This document shows, piece by piece, positions 23,382 through 35,002 of a DNA stretch of 64,000 bases. The translations under genes and the position numbers were made by a program. The stretch's first letter is position 1. The number at the start of each line of letters is the position of its first letter. Source of the stretch: Mesotaenium endlicherianum (Eukaryota; Streptophyta; Zygnematophyceae; Zygnematales; Mesotaeniaceae); the NCBI GenBank assembly GCA_009602735.1, contig WELA01010381.1, positions 2,470 to 66,469 of the forward strand, written 5' to 3'. A model generated the notes under the pieces. The model ran no database searches. It was not told where the DNA came from and saw only the letters and a list, made by a program, of their open reading frames with translations.

Positions 23382-25730
23382 AATCTGCACCAGAATTTTC
23401 TAGCAAATCTTACCTGCAAACTCTTTATCTTTTCAAACAAAAATTCGCGCTCAAAATTCCTAACTTTAAAACTTATTCTTTAATACAATAGAAGAGGATC
23501 ATCAAGCGTCGGCAAAAGCGTGTCCTCTCGAGCTTCTTGTGGCCTTGGGAACTCCTTCTCCTTCGCGCCTTCTCTCTTCTTCTTCTTTCTCCTTCGCTTT
23601 TTCTTTGTGCTTCTTGGCAAATGTGTGTGAGGCAAGAATGAGGGAAAAAGTGCGAGGCTTGTGCCTATCACAGGCACCACACATGCAATTTTCTCTCGAA
23701 AATGCCCTGCCTTTAGCGTCAATTAGCATGCATGCACATTTTGCAATTGTCACTCGTAATAGCTTAACTTATGTCTGTCACTCAGCATGCATGCAAGCCT
23801 CGTAACCATCGCGCGTGCCTGTCTAGCCTTTCGGTCAGCGTGCGTGTCAATGTGGCCGTCGAGCCCATGTCTCCTAGCGTGGCAGCTTCGTCGTGGCAAC
23901 TGTGCCAATGGACCCTGGTCGAGTTGGCCTACCTTCTCAACATGGCCTGACTTGGCAGCAATTGAGATGGCCATTTTTCAGCTCTGCGCGACTGACAGCT
24001 GCTGGCGTGGCCTATTTGCGGGTCTTGGGGGGGTCAGCGTTGCAACTGAACTATCTACCATATCCCACCCATCGCTGGGAGTCAGATTCAACCTGTCGCA
24101 ATCACATCTCACGTGTTACTGATTTAATGTTCCAACGCTTAACTTGCATGTGTCAGCAGTTTTGGTCAATGCGTCAGCGTTCACTGTCCGTACCTGAGGC
24201 AGCCGTGACTTGCGACACGCGTGCTGCGCCGACCAACGACAACCATCCTCAAGAGTCAGGTCGAGGTTTCTCCAGGTCATCTATGCCAATCAAAAATCAG
24301 GTATATAGTAAGTAAATAGGAGTACATATATACTCTTGTGCGGCTGCATGTTGCCTGTTATGTGCATTATTCCGATTGATTTCACTATGACGGTGGAGGG
24401 CAGTTGAGCACCTTAAAGCGAGCGGTCCCGATGCGACAACTGGATTTGGATGACTGCGGCTGCAGCTTTTTTGAAGGGTATGGTTTGGATGGCTTGCGAA
24501 AGGTTGAAATATGTTGAGTACCCAGGACTCATGGCTGGTTTACAGTGGGCATTCGTGTAATGTGCTGTTCCTCCGTTTGCGCTGCTTTCTTTTCTGCCAT
24601 TCAACTTTATACACATACTATTGAATTTCAAAATGACGAGTACCTTGAACTTTTGGTTTACAGTGCCCACGCCTTTTAACTATTCAAACGCGAGTCAAAC
24701 GCCCCAACCTAGCATGTCAGGATTTGAATGACCTTTTTTCTCGGACGACACGGTCACGCTCAAATTCACTTCAAATTTCACTCCAAATTTTTGCGCAATT
24801 TGGTATCAAATTTGATCTCTTCTTTTGTTCCCGCTCAACATCAAAACCACTTCACTACATACTAGCTACTCTTCGCGTTTTCCATTCATTGCTTCTTTCC
24901 GCTTTCCCCTTCATTGTTACAGCCTCCTTTTGATTCCTGCTCTTTCTCTTCCAAATACGACCTCGACTTTACAACCCACAGTTCAGTACAAGGATGAAGA
25001 TGTGTCCTTCGTCGAGTACGAGAACAATGTGAGTACGTCAAATAAAATGAGAGACCTCACCTACTGAATGTTGAACTCGTGGACAAGCAATGAGGCCCGG
25101 CCTAGATTGACTTTCAACCTCGGTTTGCTTCCAAAGAGTGCTTCATGCGCGGCGTGCTTATCTCAGTGTTGTGCGTAGCTATTGCTCCCTCTTCTTCAAG
25201 GCCCATAGTGCATCCGCAAATAATGCGGAAGGCTCATCCAAAGAAGGAAGGTGGGCGAGTGCTGTGCAATTGTTTGACATGGCTCCTGGCTGTGGTGGCA
25301 GGTGCCCATCGGTGTGAACATTGCGTTGGCCTGACCCTTGCAAAACGTGGTAAGCCCCTAAGGCTGCTGTCCCGTTTGTCCCAAGATTGAATGCACGCAA
25401 AGAAGTATGGCCCTCAAGGCTTTCGAGCTTCCTTTGTCACTGTCTCCGATTGTGTCCTACTTGTTTAAACTGCAGCACTGTGCTTCTCCTCCTTGTCCCA
25501 CTTTTGCAATGCATATGCCGGAGCCAATGAAGCCCTGGATGGATCCTTAGATGGATCCATTGCATGTGCTTAGTAGTAGGCCTCCATAGTAGGCTGTCAA
25601 TGGCACCCTTCCACCTCATGTCGTGTTTGTGCCATTGTAGGACGGCCTGTGGGGGTGGGGTGGGAGTGGGGGTGGCAATTGCAGGACCTTATTTACTTGT
25701 GGAACAAATACAACGACCAGGTAGAGCCAG
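23382..25730. other. Unassigned stretch left of the Harbinger genes
   Basis: No gene that I can name. Several 60-140 codon open frames lack recognisable domains. GGTTTACAGTGGGCATTCG at 24,538-24,556 resembles the reverse complement of 33,375-33,393 (16 of 19 bases) and is a weak candidate for the left end of the Harbinger element. A splice-donor-like AACAAT|GTGAGTACG near 25,028 might mark a 5' exon, but this is speculative. Confidence 0.3.
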
Positions 25731-25739
25731 AAAACCTCC

Positions 25740-26870
25740 TTGTATGACACTCATTCTCCTCATTCCCCTCTTCTCCCCTCTTCTCCCGTTTGTTCCTTTG
25801 CCCCTACGTGTGGTGCTGACAGGGCTGTTGCAAAGGCGTGCAGCTCCAATCTCCCCCCTTTCTCCCCTCTTTCTCTCCTTCTGGCTGTCTCTTTCTTCTC
25901 TCGAAATGTCCTTATGATCTTCCCTAATTGCCCTTGATTGCATGTGCTTGTTGTGCACTTTTGGCAGTGGTTCACGCTGCTCGCCTTCCATAGCAACCAG
26001 GTACACCCCCCCCCTCCCCCTTCCCCTTCCCCTCCCCTTCTTAACCCCCACCCCGGTCCACCCTTGCGTTAGAGACCGCTGCTCGCACTTTACGCATATC
26101 AGGGCCTTTCATTAGTGCGTCAAGAGTGGCGTGTGCGTGTCCCTGCTTGCACGTGCCTGTGCGTGTGTGTGCTGCTGCGCGTGCGTGCCTGCACCTGTTT
26201 ATGTGTGCGTGCATGCAGCTGCATGTGACATGTGTGTGTTTGTGCGCGTTTGTATGTGTGCTTTTTTGATGTGCTTTCTTGTGTGCTTTGTTCATTTCTT
26301 CCCCCCGCTTGTCAAGCTTGCACTTCTTTGCCCCCTTTGCCCCTACCTGTGGTGCTGTCAAGGCTGTCGCAAGGGCGCGCAGCTCCAATCTCCCTCTCCC
26401 TCTCCCTCCGATGTCCCTCTCCCTCTCCCTCTTGCTGTCTCCTTCTCTCGAAGGTCCTCATGACCTTCTCAGTCTGCACGTGCTTGCTGCGCGCGTATGG
26501 CAGGGGTTTATGCTGCTCCCCTTCCTCTGCAAGCAGGTACCCCCCCCCCCCCTCCTCCCCTTCTTAACCCCTACCCCGGTCCACCCTTGCATTAGAAAAC
26601 GCTAAACGCACTTTACGCATGTTAAGGTCTTTCACTAGTGCGTTGAGAGTGGCGTGTGCGTGTCCTTGCTTGCACGTGTCTGTGCATGTGCGTGCGACTG
26701 CGTATGCGTGCCTGCACGTGTTTGTGTGTTAGTGCGCATGCGGCTGCGTGTGTGCTCGTGCGCATTTGTGTGTATGTGTGCGTGTAGTTGCGTGTGCATT
26801 CTTGCTTGTGTTTGCATGTGTGTGCATATGGCTGTGTGTGGGTGCTTGCGCGTGTTTGCGTGTGTGTGCG
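25740..26870 (+). repeat. Tandem duplication, unit about 530 bp, two diverged copies
   Basis: Landmarks recur in the same order with an offset of about 525-540 bases: GCAGCTCCAATCTCCC (25,840 and 26,382), a C-run after CAGGTAC (26,000 and 26,533), CCGGTCCACCCTTGC (26,054 and 26,576) and GAGAGTGGCGTGTGCGTGTCC. Each unit holds a pyrimidine-rich part followed by a TG/CG-rich part. I see no coding role. Confidence 0.75.
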
Positions 26871-27310
26871 TGCAGCTGCTTGTGAGTGCCTGCAAATGTT
26901 CATGTCTACGTGTGCGTGCCTGCACGTTTGTGTGTATGTGTGCTGTGCGTGTGCTTGTGGAGGTATGTCGTATGCGTGCTTGTGAGTGTTCATGTGTGCC
27001 TGCGTGCAATTGCGTGTATGTGTTTGTGTGCTCGTGGTTGCAAGTGCGTGCTTGCACGTGTTCATGTGTGCAAGTGCGCGCGTGTGTGTGTGCAAGTGCG
27101 CGCGTGTGTGTATGCCCGTGTGCGGCTGTGTGTGCGTGCTTTGCATGTTCATGTGTGTGAGCGTGGGTGTGTGTCTATGCTTGCGCGTATTCATGGTATG
27201 CTAGATGGCTTTGCGTGTGTGTTTGTGTGTGTGTGTGTGCAGCGCGCGCGTGTAAATGTGTGTGTGCAATTGCGTGTGGGTGTTTGCGTGTGCGTCTGCG
27301 AGTGTGTAAT
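26650..27310 (+). repeat. TG-rich (GTGTGCG) low-complexity tract
   Basis: About 660 bases dominated by TGTG, GTGCG and TGCGTG steps upstream of the Harbinger transposase. All six frames stay open for long stretches only because of the composition (Cys/Val/Arg or His/Thr/Arg repeats), so these are not genes. A matching CA-rich tract lies at 31,200-31,890 in opposite orientation. Confidence 0.85.
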
Positions 27311-27476
27311 GTGTCAAAAGATTGTAATTTTTAGTCATCTACTTCATCTTGCTAAAGCAACTGCAGCTCTGTGGCTTGCTGGTTATTCTCCTATAGCATT
27401 GTGGGTTGAGCTGCACGTTACTTACGTGCTGCCCTATGATTGGCAGCTGGCAGGTGGGAAGAAGTGAGAGCAGGCG

Positions 27477-28868
27477 ATGCTTAAGGACTCTGACAAGAGG
27501 TGTTGGTGGACGATCCCAACCTCGTCGGCAATCATGGACTTTGGCAACGCAAGAGGGAACTTTGCGACAATTCTAGCCTTTGTCGTCGTTGTGCTTGCGG
27601 TCCAGCAGTGGGGCTCCGTTCAGCAAGCTTTCAATGATGTCCTGGATAGCACCATTCACGAGTTACACATGGCTGTAGAGGTGCAATCGAGACATCGCCG
27701 CCAAAAGCTCATGCAATGGAATGTGCAATATGCAATTTTGTGTTATGTTTATAGAGGAGAGAAGAGGAAGCGTAAGCAACGTAGAGTATATGTGTTGCCA
27801 AAGTCCCCTACCTGGTCTGATGTATATGTGCTTACAAAATGGAACACAAAGCAATGGAAAAGTCTAACTAGAGTATCTCAGGAACATTTTGACATTCTTG
27901 TAAACCTTGTTCGTCCTTATGTAGTGAAGGGTAAAACTAACTTTGTTAAGATTCCTGTGAGTACGGAGAGGAAGGTTGCAGCTACACTTTTGAGATTAGC
28001 AGAAGGTTGTTCATTTGTGGTGATAATTAAGTTATTGGGCTTTGGAGAGGCAACATGTTGCATAGCTGTTAGAGAGGTTTGTGCTGCCATAGTTCTAGCA
28101 GATTTTAAACGATTAGAGTATCCTTCCGGTGCTGCGCTGAAGAAAGTCATGGACGACTTTGAAAAGCTTCATGGATGGAAAGGTGTTGCTGGAGCGATAG
28201 ATTGCACTTACATCAAGATAAGGAGGCCGTTTGGTGAGGATGGTGGGTGTTACCACGACCGCATGGGTGATTATGGTATTATCTTGCAAGCGGTCGTAGA
28301 TTCCAAATGCCGCTTTCTTGATGTTTATGCTGGATGGCCTGGCTCGGTTCATGACGCTCGTGTCTTTAGAGCATCACCACTTTATGTTGCGCATGTGCAC
28401 AAAACTCATGTGCTTGCAACCACTCATGTTCGATTGGACAACGGTGAGCTTATAAAGCCATACCTCTTGGGTGATGCTGGATATCAGCTCATGCCTTGGG
28501 TCATCACTCCCTACGATAAAGTTATGTGCCAGCGAGATGCTATAAGTAGGAAGTTTAACTTTGAGCATTCAAGTCAAAGGATGTCAGTAGAGAGAACCTT
28601 TGGTGTGTTGAAGAATGTGTGGCGTCTATTTAGCGGCGTAGATAGGTGCTTAAAGCATGATATAAAGGTAGTCACCGTCATTGTAATGGCTGGTTGCATT
28701 TTGCACAACTGGCTCATAGATGTTCACGAAACAAATGTAGAAGAGTACGACTTGCTAGAACCACAACCTGGTGGTGGTGAGCGCGAGTCACACGATGAAA
28801 ACGTTGAAGCCGGTAGTATAGTGCGAGATTGTTTGCGAGATACTTTCTGTGGCGTATCTCGCGTTTAG
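27477..28868 (+). CDS. PIF/Harbinger (HARBI1-like) DDE transposase
   Basis: 463 codons, open throughout. The protein would cut and rejoin DNA at the ends of a PIF/Harbinger transposon. The DDE_4-type nuclease core is visible: first Asp in GAIDCTYIKI (about residue 241), the conserved PGSVHDARVF, second Asp in LLGDAGYQLMPW (about 333), and Glu in SVERTFGVLKNVWRLF (about 372). A helix-turn-helix-like region precedes it (residues 160-215). A hydrophobic segment near residues 30-45 (ILAFVVVVLAV) is seen in some plant relatives. The start could be 27,477 or the later ATG at 27,534. The Myb/SANT-like partner is encoded on the opposite strand, tail to tail (32,986 to about 29,740). A domesticated host copy is possible, but neighbouring repeats and the partner gene favour a transposon. 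Confidence 0.88.
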   Translation: MLKDSDKRCWWTIPTSSAIMDFGNARGNFATILAFVVVVLAVQQWGSVQQAFNDVLDSTIHELHMAVEVQSRHRRQKLMQWNVQYAILCYVYRGEKRKRKQRRVYVLPKSPTWSDVYVLTKWNTKQWKSLTRVSQEHFDILVNLVRPYVVKGKTNFVKIPVSTERKVAATLLRLAEGCSFVVIIKLLGFGEATCCIAVREVCAAIVLADFKRLEYPSGAALKKVMDDFEKLHGWKGVAGAIDCTYIKIRRPFGEDGGCYHDRMGDYGIILQAVVDSKCRFLDVYAGWPGSVHDARVFRASPLYVAHVHKTHVLATTHVRLDNGELIKPYLLGDAGYQLMPWVITPYDKVMCQRDAISRKFNFEHSSQRMSVERTFGVLKNVWRLFSGVDRCLKHDIKVVTVIVMAGCILHNWLIDVHETNVEEYDLLEPQPGGGERESHDENVEAGSIVRDCLRDTFCGVSRV

Positions 28869-28988
28869 TAGTGTTAGATTTATGCGGCGTGGAATAAGAA
28901 GCCGTGAGATGTACATGAGTTCCTTGATGAACAATTTTCGTGACCAGCTCTTCCTTCCTTTCTTGCACAAATGCTTGCTCATCTATAC

Positions 28989-29526
28989 CTCTAGCTGCCC
29001 ACGATGTCTTATAGATGGGCGATTGTGTGGCTCTTACGTGACTTTTTTGTATGGTCTTTGCGTGGGAAAATTGATGTGTGCCCTTGGCTGCAACGTAAAA
29101 GGTAAACGTTCTTGGAATACTATGAAAAGGTGACATATGTGTGTTAATACTTGGTGCCATGGTCATGCACCATTTGTAAATTGTAAGGCTGAGATATGAG
29201 ATACCTTACCTTCGTCAAAATGACGTGCAAATATCAACCGCTATGAGCATGACCTCTAGCTGCCCACGATGTCTTATAGATGGGCAATTGTGTGGCTCTT
29301 ATGTGACTAGTCACTATAGTGTATGGTCTTTGCAAGGGAAAATCGATATGTATGCCCTTGGCTGCAACGTTAAAGGTAAACGTTAGCTGTTGGAATTCTA
29401 TGAAAAGGTGACATATGCATATTAATACTTGGTGCCCAGGTCATGCACCATTTGTAAGGCTGAGATGTTAGATACCTTACCTTCGTCAAAATGACATGTG
29501 CAAATATCAAACGCTATGAGCATGAC
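28989..29526 (+). repeat. Tandem duplication, unit about 265 bp
   Basis: CTAGCTGCCCACGATG recurs at 28,991 and 29,256, and similarity continues through the phrases GTGACATATG and CGCTATGAGCATGAC. There are two copies, diverged by several substitutions and small indels. They lie in the 3' region of the transposase gene, between it and the converging Myb-like gene. Confidence 0.85.
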
Positions 29527-29739
29527 TTACATCAGTTGATTTTCATCCTCACAATATGAGATGCACAAAGACTATAAAGCATCACTTGCCCAACATTTTA
29601 CTATAAAAATCCAAGGAGGCCAGTACACAATCAAGCATGAAAGTAGGTGCTAGGTATACTCTCCAAGTGAGTTCAGCGTGCCCGGCAGCAACTTAGCCGA
29701 GTACAACTACAAGTGGACGTAAAAGTAAGTATCCCAAAG

Positions 29740-32700
29740 CTAGCATGTTATTACTTATCTTTAGGAGTGCCTTGGTTGGCAATGCTTGAGCAAGTGCATT
29801 AATACTGGCACTGATACTAGATGAAATTTCTTTCGCACACTGAACTTGAGTTGCCATTGCCTCCTTGGCTATCTCTCTTTGAACAGCACTAGCGATATCA
29901 ACAATGGTGGTGTCTTTAGAGATCTCTCTCATGCTCTCAATTTGCAACTTCGTGACCTCCAAAAGCTCTGTGCCAGAAGATACTTTAACTGATGGCGGGC
30001 TGCGGTCACGTTTGCGTTTCTTCTCAACCACAAGCTCTTGTTCACATGAACATGTGTACGCCACATAAGTACAAGGCATATAAATTTTCAAACAACACGT
30101 TGGATGTGGTCAATTATGTTGCCATCATTATCAGTGCACCAAAGCATGTAAAAGCACTGACCTCCAGATTTGGTGACCCTGCAAGTCCATGAACATTGGA
30201 TGTGTTGCCCATCGCCTTTGTCACTTGTGGCACGTACTGGTCCATCTTCTCCTGTAGCAAAATTTGTGATGACACATAAATGAAGTCTGACACATACAGG
30301 TAAACCAGAGAGCCATAGTGCAATGAAAGAACACTTTACCAAGTTACCAACATAACAAACAAAAGTGTGATTTATTACTCACCGTAGCAAGTGGTTCAGT
30401 TGCAACGACTCCGCCATGTCGGGCCTTCTACTCATTCCACCCGTCTCCTCCCACCACGATACGCTCATCGTTGGCATACTCATCAAATCTCTCTCTTGTA
30501 AAGATCACCAATGAAGACGTCACAAGAAGCAGGTCCATAGCTAAAAGAGCAACAAAAAAACTTGCAAAAGGTGTACCATTAAAATACTCGCTTACCATAA
30601 TGAGGGTCCACGTGGGCCACATGCACTCTTGTACTTCCTTGCTCGCCATGTTGTCTGCAGGTGTGTCGAGGTGATCAGTTGTAGAAGTTTGAGGTTGGAT
30701 CGCATCTCCAACTTCCACATTCCAGCAGGACCATCAGCGTTGCAGATCAACCGATGCTTTCCCACTCCCTCATCTCCATCCTCGTGCCCTGGAATAATGT
30801 GAAATTTGGCTCCCATGTGACAGTCTCCGCACACGCACTCCAACAAGATATCCTGCAAAGACATATAACAAATGAACAAAACACTTAAGTGAATGAAGAA
30901 AATGAAGAGAAGGCCTAAACTTTCAACAATTATAACCTCTTGAGCAGGGGTGAAATTAAAATGCACCATCCTGAAGGCCATGCTCAACGCAGCAGGTTCA
31001 AACTTTGCGTTGTAAGTTGTGATCTCAAGCGTGAAATCGACGTCAGTAGTTGTTTCTATGAACACAGGTCCGGAGAGGGCCACGAATGAAGCATCGCGGG
31101 GGTCCGCTGACTGCAAAAGTTCAGTGGAGGCCAAGCTGCTCGATGCGCGGCTGGCTTGCACACACAAACGCTTACAACCATGGCACTCATCAACACACAT
31201 AAATACACGCGCATCATGCACAAGCAACTACACACACACACACAAGCACGCAAACGCAACCAGCCACACCCGCACACGCAAGCAAACACATATGCAGACG
31301 CACCTGCAAGCACGCAGACGCACCTGCAAGCACGCACACGCAGCCAGCCGCACGGGCACACGCCAGCAGGCAAACAGGCACACACGAGCATGCACACATG
31401 ACATACCCGAGCACCCACACGCAGCCAGCCGCACGCGCACACGCAAGCACCCACACACGAGCACGCACACACGACACACACGAGCACGCACACGCATCCA
31501 GCCGCGAGCGCGCATGCAAGCACGCACACGCGAGTACGCACACGCAGCCAGCCGCACGCGCACGCGCACACGCGAGCACACACACGCAGCCAGTCACATG
31601 TGCACACGCACACGCAGCCAGCCGCACACGCACACGCGAGCACGCACACGCAGCCAACTACACACGCACACGCAGCCGCAGCCAGCCGCACATCGCACAC
31701 ACTAGCACAAACACGTAAGCACCCACAGGCGAGCACGCACACGTAGCCAGCCGCACGCACACACGAGCACGCACAGGCACGCAGTCGCAAGCGCACACGC
31801 AAGCACGCACACATGAGCACGCACAGGCAGCCCCACACACATACACACTCAAGCACGCACACACACACATACGCGCACACATGCATGCAACTTGGTCGCA
31901 ATTGGCTTGAAGAAGCAAATAACATCACAATTGCAGCTGGTAACAGAAGTAAATAACATCAACAAATTTATAGACACAAGACACACAAGCGTAGACACAC
32001 ACTCGAAGTACACACAAAACCAACGTGCTATAAGCAATTGCATCATTGCACAACCTTACATAGGCATGCACAAAACTGGCATAAACAACCACAAAGAAGC
32101 ATAGTCACCAGCACACTTTACACATAAATATATGCAGACTTGTAACAAAAGGGAAACCGGCAATGGGCAACTCACTTTTGAACGCGACGAGGAGGCTCTG
32201 CTTGACAGCTCCTTGAGCATTTCGCGTGCTGCATCTTGGGCATCAATGGGTGACATGCAGTGACCTCCAGTCATAGAGTGCTTTTTGCCAAGAAAAGCGT
32301 GCATTGCTTTAAATAGTTTGCTAGAAAAGTCCTTTGGCAGTCCACTGAATCTTGGCGCCCCCTCTCTCCTTCTTATTCATCTCCCAATACGACCTTGGCG
32401 CTCCTGTTTTTGACGTAAGATCTACGATAGCCTTGTAAGCTGATAACAGGTTGTTCCACTTGAAATTACACTGGTCAGGTGTCCGAATGTAGCCATGCAT
32501 GGCCATGTCTTGTGAAATGCCTAACCATCTATCAGCTGTGGTCTGATGAACTGTTTTTCCCTTAGTCAAGAAGCCACCTACCCCCCCAATTTGGACTGCT
32601 TTTCCTTCTGTTAAGGTTTTCAAATCTGACTTGCTCTTTTTGCTCTCACTCCTCTCCTTCATCTTCACACCCGCACTAGCACAGCATGCTACAAGACAAA

Positions 32701-32986
32701 GTATTGCGTCCTCTGACCACAACTCCTCCTTGCCTTCTTTGTCAGGGGGCGTCGACTGCACTTCAGGCACAATTGGTGAGGCGCCTTGTGGAGCGACTGG
32801 AGCGCGTAAACCTCCACCACTGTAAACATCAGGATCAGTCAAAGTAACAAATAGTAGTAACCCAGGTCCAGATTCGGATTCTGGGTCAGTATTAGGAAGC
32901 ACTACATTCAGAAAGTCTCCTCCATCAGTCACTTCTGCCAAAGACGGAGCAATAGGGATATCCTGGGCAGACGAAGATCCGGCCAT
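29740..32986 (-). pseudogene. Myb/SANT-like (trihelix) partner gene of Harbinger, multi-exon, frame slip in exon 1
   Basis: In PIF/Harbinger elements a second protein with a Myb/SANT trihelix helps bind the transposon ends and brings the transposase to the nucleus. Exon 1 (32,986-32,176) starts MAGSSSAQDIPIAPSL and contains the trihelix: W..ISQDMAMHGYIRTPDQC, then FKWNNLLSAYKAIVD and SYWEMNKKER. A one-base slip at the C5 run 32,358-32,362 (G5 in the gene sense) separates this from the clearly homologous continuation LPKDFSSKLFKAMHAFLG. Likely later exons with GT/AG borders are 31,110-30,937 and 30,852-30,596. A last part near 30,040-29,740 is Lys-rich and helical (KKRKRDRSPPSVKVSS). The first intron holds the CA/TG tract. 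Exons after 30,596 are not resolved. A sequencing error at the C-run is an alternative to a broken gene. Confidence 0.6.
31200..31890 (-). repeat. CA-rich (TGTGCG on minus) low-complexity tract in intron
   Basis: About 690 bases of CACACGCA, GCACGCACACGC and CAGCCAGCCGCACGC steps inside the first intron of the minus-strand Myb-like gene. It contains an imperfect repeated phrase CACACGCAGCCAGCCGCAC. It is the inverted counterpart of the TG-rich tract at 26,650-27,310. It gives long open frames in all directions that should not be read as genes. Confidence 0.85.
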
Positions 32987-33465
32987 TTTTTGAGGTTAAC
33001 AATTCCTAGCTTTCGTTGCAAAATGAGATATCCTTGTCTGCCTTTGCTGCTATGTAGTCGCAGTTTCTGCTTTGTTTGGTGGAGTTTGGCGCGAAATGAA
33101 AATTTAAGGATTTTTTGGTGTGCGTTGCTTCTGGCACACAAGAACTCAAAATAGGGTAGGTACAAGCTTAGTACCATAGGAGGGATTTGACAAGACCTTT
33201 TGACATGTACGTTCACGTACGACAGTGGCTTTTACCGGACGAAAGAGATGATAGCGAGTGTGAAACTCAGATGACCTCGATAAGTCATTTGAGTTTCGCG
33301 CTGTAATGCCGAGTTTTGGCTTGTAGTTCAATTTTAAAAAACCCTCTTTTCAATTATGAAACAAGCCCGAAAACCCAGTGTAAACCACGTTTGGGACGTC
33401 GATAAACAACATTGAAAGCATCACTGTACGCTTGGGTACACGCAAGTACATTTGAAATGGACAGT

Positions 33466-33481
33466 GGCGCTAATTAGCGCC
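33466..33481. repeat. Perfect 16-bp palindrome
   Basis: GGCGCTAATTAGCGCC is its own reverse complement and is flanked by a near-symmetric AGTG and CCACT. It lies at the outer edge of the left inverted arm, close to the Harbinger side. Confidence 0.7.
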
Positions 33482-35002
33482 CACTTTAAACCAGCCCTCA
33501 GGACCACCCACGAGCTAGCACTAATGGAGCACCCTTTGAGTGTTCTGATGATTTGTAGCCGTGACGAGACCCTGCTTCGATTACATGCTATTTTTGGCTA
33601 TTTTAGTGACACAGCCAATCAAAACTCTGTCAACGCTAACAAAATCACGAACCTCATTCTGAGCTCGATTCCGAGCAATTCCGAGCCTGGTCTTCATCTT
33701 TTGCGGACTGCATGGTGCGGACTTGAACAGATCGCTGAAACCGAGCCGACCCGAGTCGGACGTCGAAAAACGATCAGCAATAGAAATACTGAGAATTACA
33801 AATGATTATTGTCATTTCAATGTGAGCACATTTATGCCAATATGGGTAATACCTGGCAATAGTTGGTAACACCGACTAATTCATGTGCGGAAGCCTGGCG
33901 GAATCAGCGTGCACAAACCAGCACAAGCCTGCACAACCCTCCAGTTTGCTCCAGGTTTGCTCCATTGTACCGCGCACTTTGAGCTGGCCTATTTATGCAA
34001 CGTGGACAAATGAGTGTCCAACAGAACTTCAGATATCATGAGCTTCTAGCCTGAGACATACTTTTCGAGATCTGACAATCGTGTTCATCATTTATTCAGC
34101 CAATTACAAATTAGTGGAGATGGGAGTTTAAAGCAAACATGTTTTGAACACCTATGTATATATGACGGGAATCGCCGTATATTAAATGAAATCCTTCGAG
34201 TTGCACCGTTTCTGCATCTTCTATAAAGCAAATGCCTGGGTTCATCACGAGTGATCGCGAGTGCATCAAGTACGTAGCCTCCAAGCAATTTGTAGCCGAT
34301 CAAAAGTCTTCGAGGGGCAGCTATAGTCATGTGAAGGCCACAAATCGACACGAGCTTTTTAGCACTCTCTCGCCTGCCCTGGGCCTAGCCTCGTCACGTA
34401 TTGCAGGCATATAGCAAGGCAACCTACGTCGTATACTGGATGCTTAGTAACCTCGTCCCAAAATCGCCTTCGCACTGGAATCACTTCTCGCACCCGCAGT
34501 TATCTGTATTCTCACCTAGTCGTAGTGCAAGAAGGAGGCAGCTCTCGAACTTTGTAAGGGCGTAAGACGGAAGCAAGGTAATTATTTTGCCAATTGGATG
34601 CACGAGATGACCCTTTGCTTCACATCGTCTTGGTTTGGAAGGATCGATTGACGTAGCAGACACTGGCGGCAACGCGGAACCGTCTGTTTCCATTGGTCTC
34701 TCCATGGTCGACTATGTGATGGGGATTTGCGTGCTGTGCTGTTGAGCTCTTATGCATAGTGAAGTGGGTTAGCCTCTAGAGTAGGGGTATCTTTGGGTAG
34801 CAGCAGAAGCTCTGGAAGTCGCTTTTGATGATTTGAAGCTGACCAGGGGAGCACTTTGTTGAACACGTCGTGACACGGGCAGGCAGCTGATAATCTCTGC
34901 ATTCTCGGCCTGGATCAGCACTTGCTTGATCTTTGACATCGTTGGCGCTACTTGGCCTTTCTATTAAATTTCCGGAGAGGAAGTAGTCGAGGGCTGGCCA
35001 CC

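Noticed and set aside
24538-24556. Certain terminal inverted repeat of the Harbinger element
   Set aside because: The match to the right side is 16 of 19 bases and no target duplication is seen; kept only as a candidate.
26654-27467. Long Cys/Val-rich and His/Thr-rich open frames on both strands
   Set aside because: They follow from the TG/CG-rich tract, are open in several frames at once, and have no domain or non-repetitive part.
31056-31928. Open frames up to 290 codons in the CA-rich tract
   Set aside because: Same cause: low-complexity composition within an intron of the minus-strand Myb-like gene.
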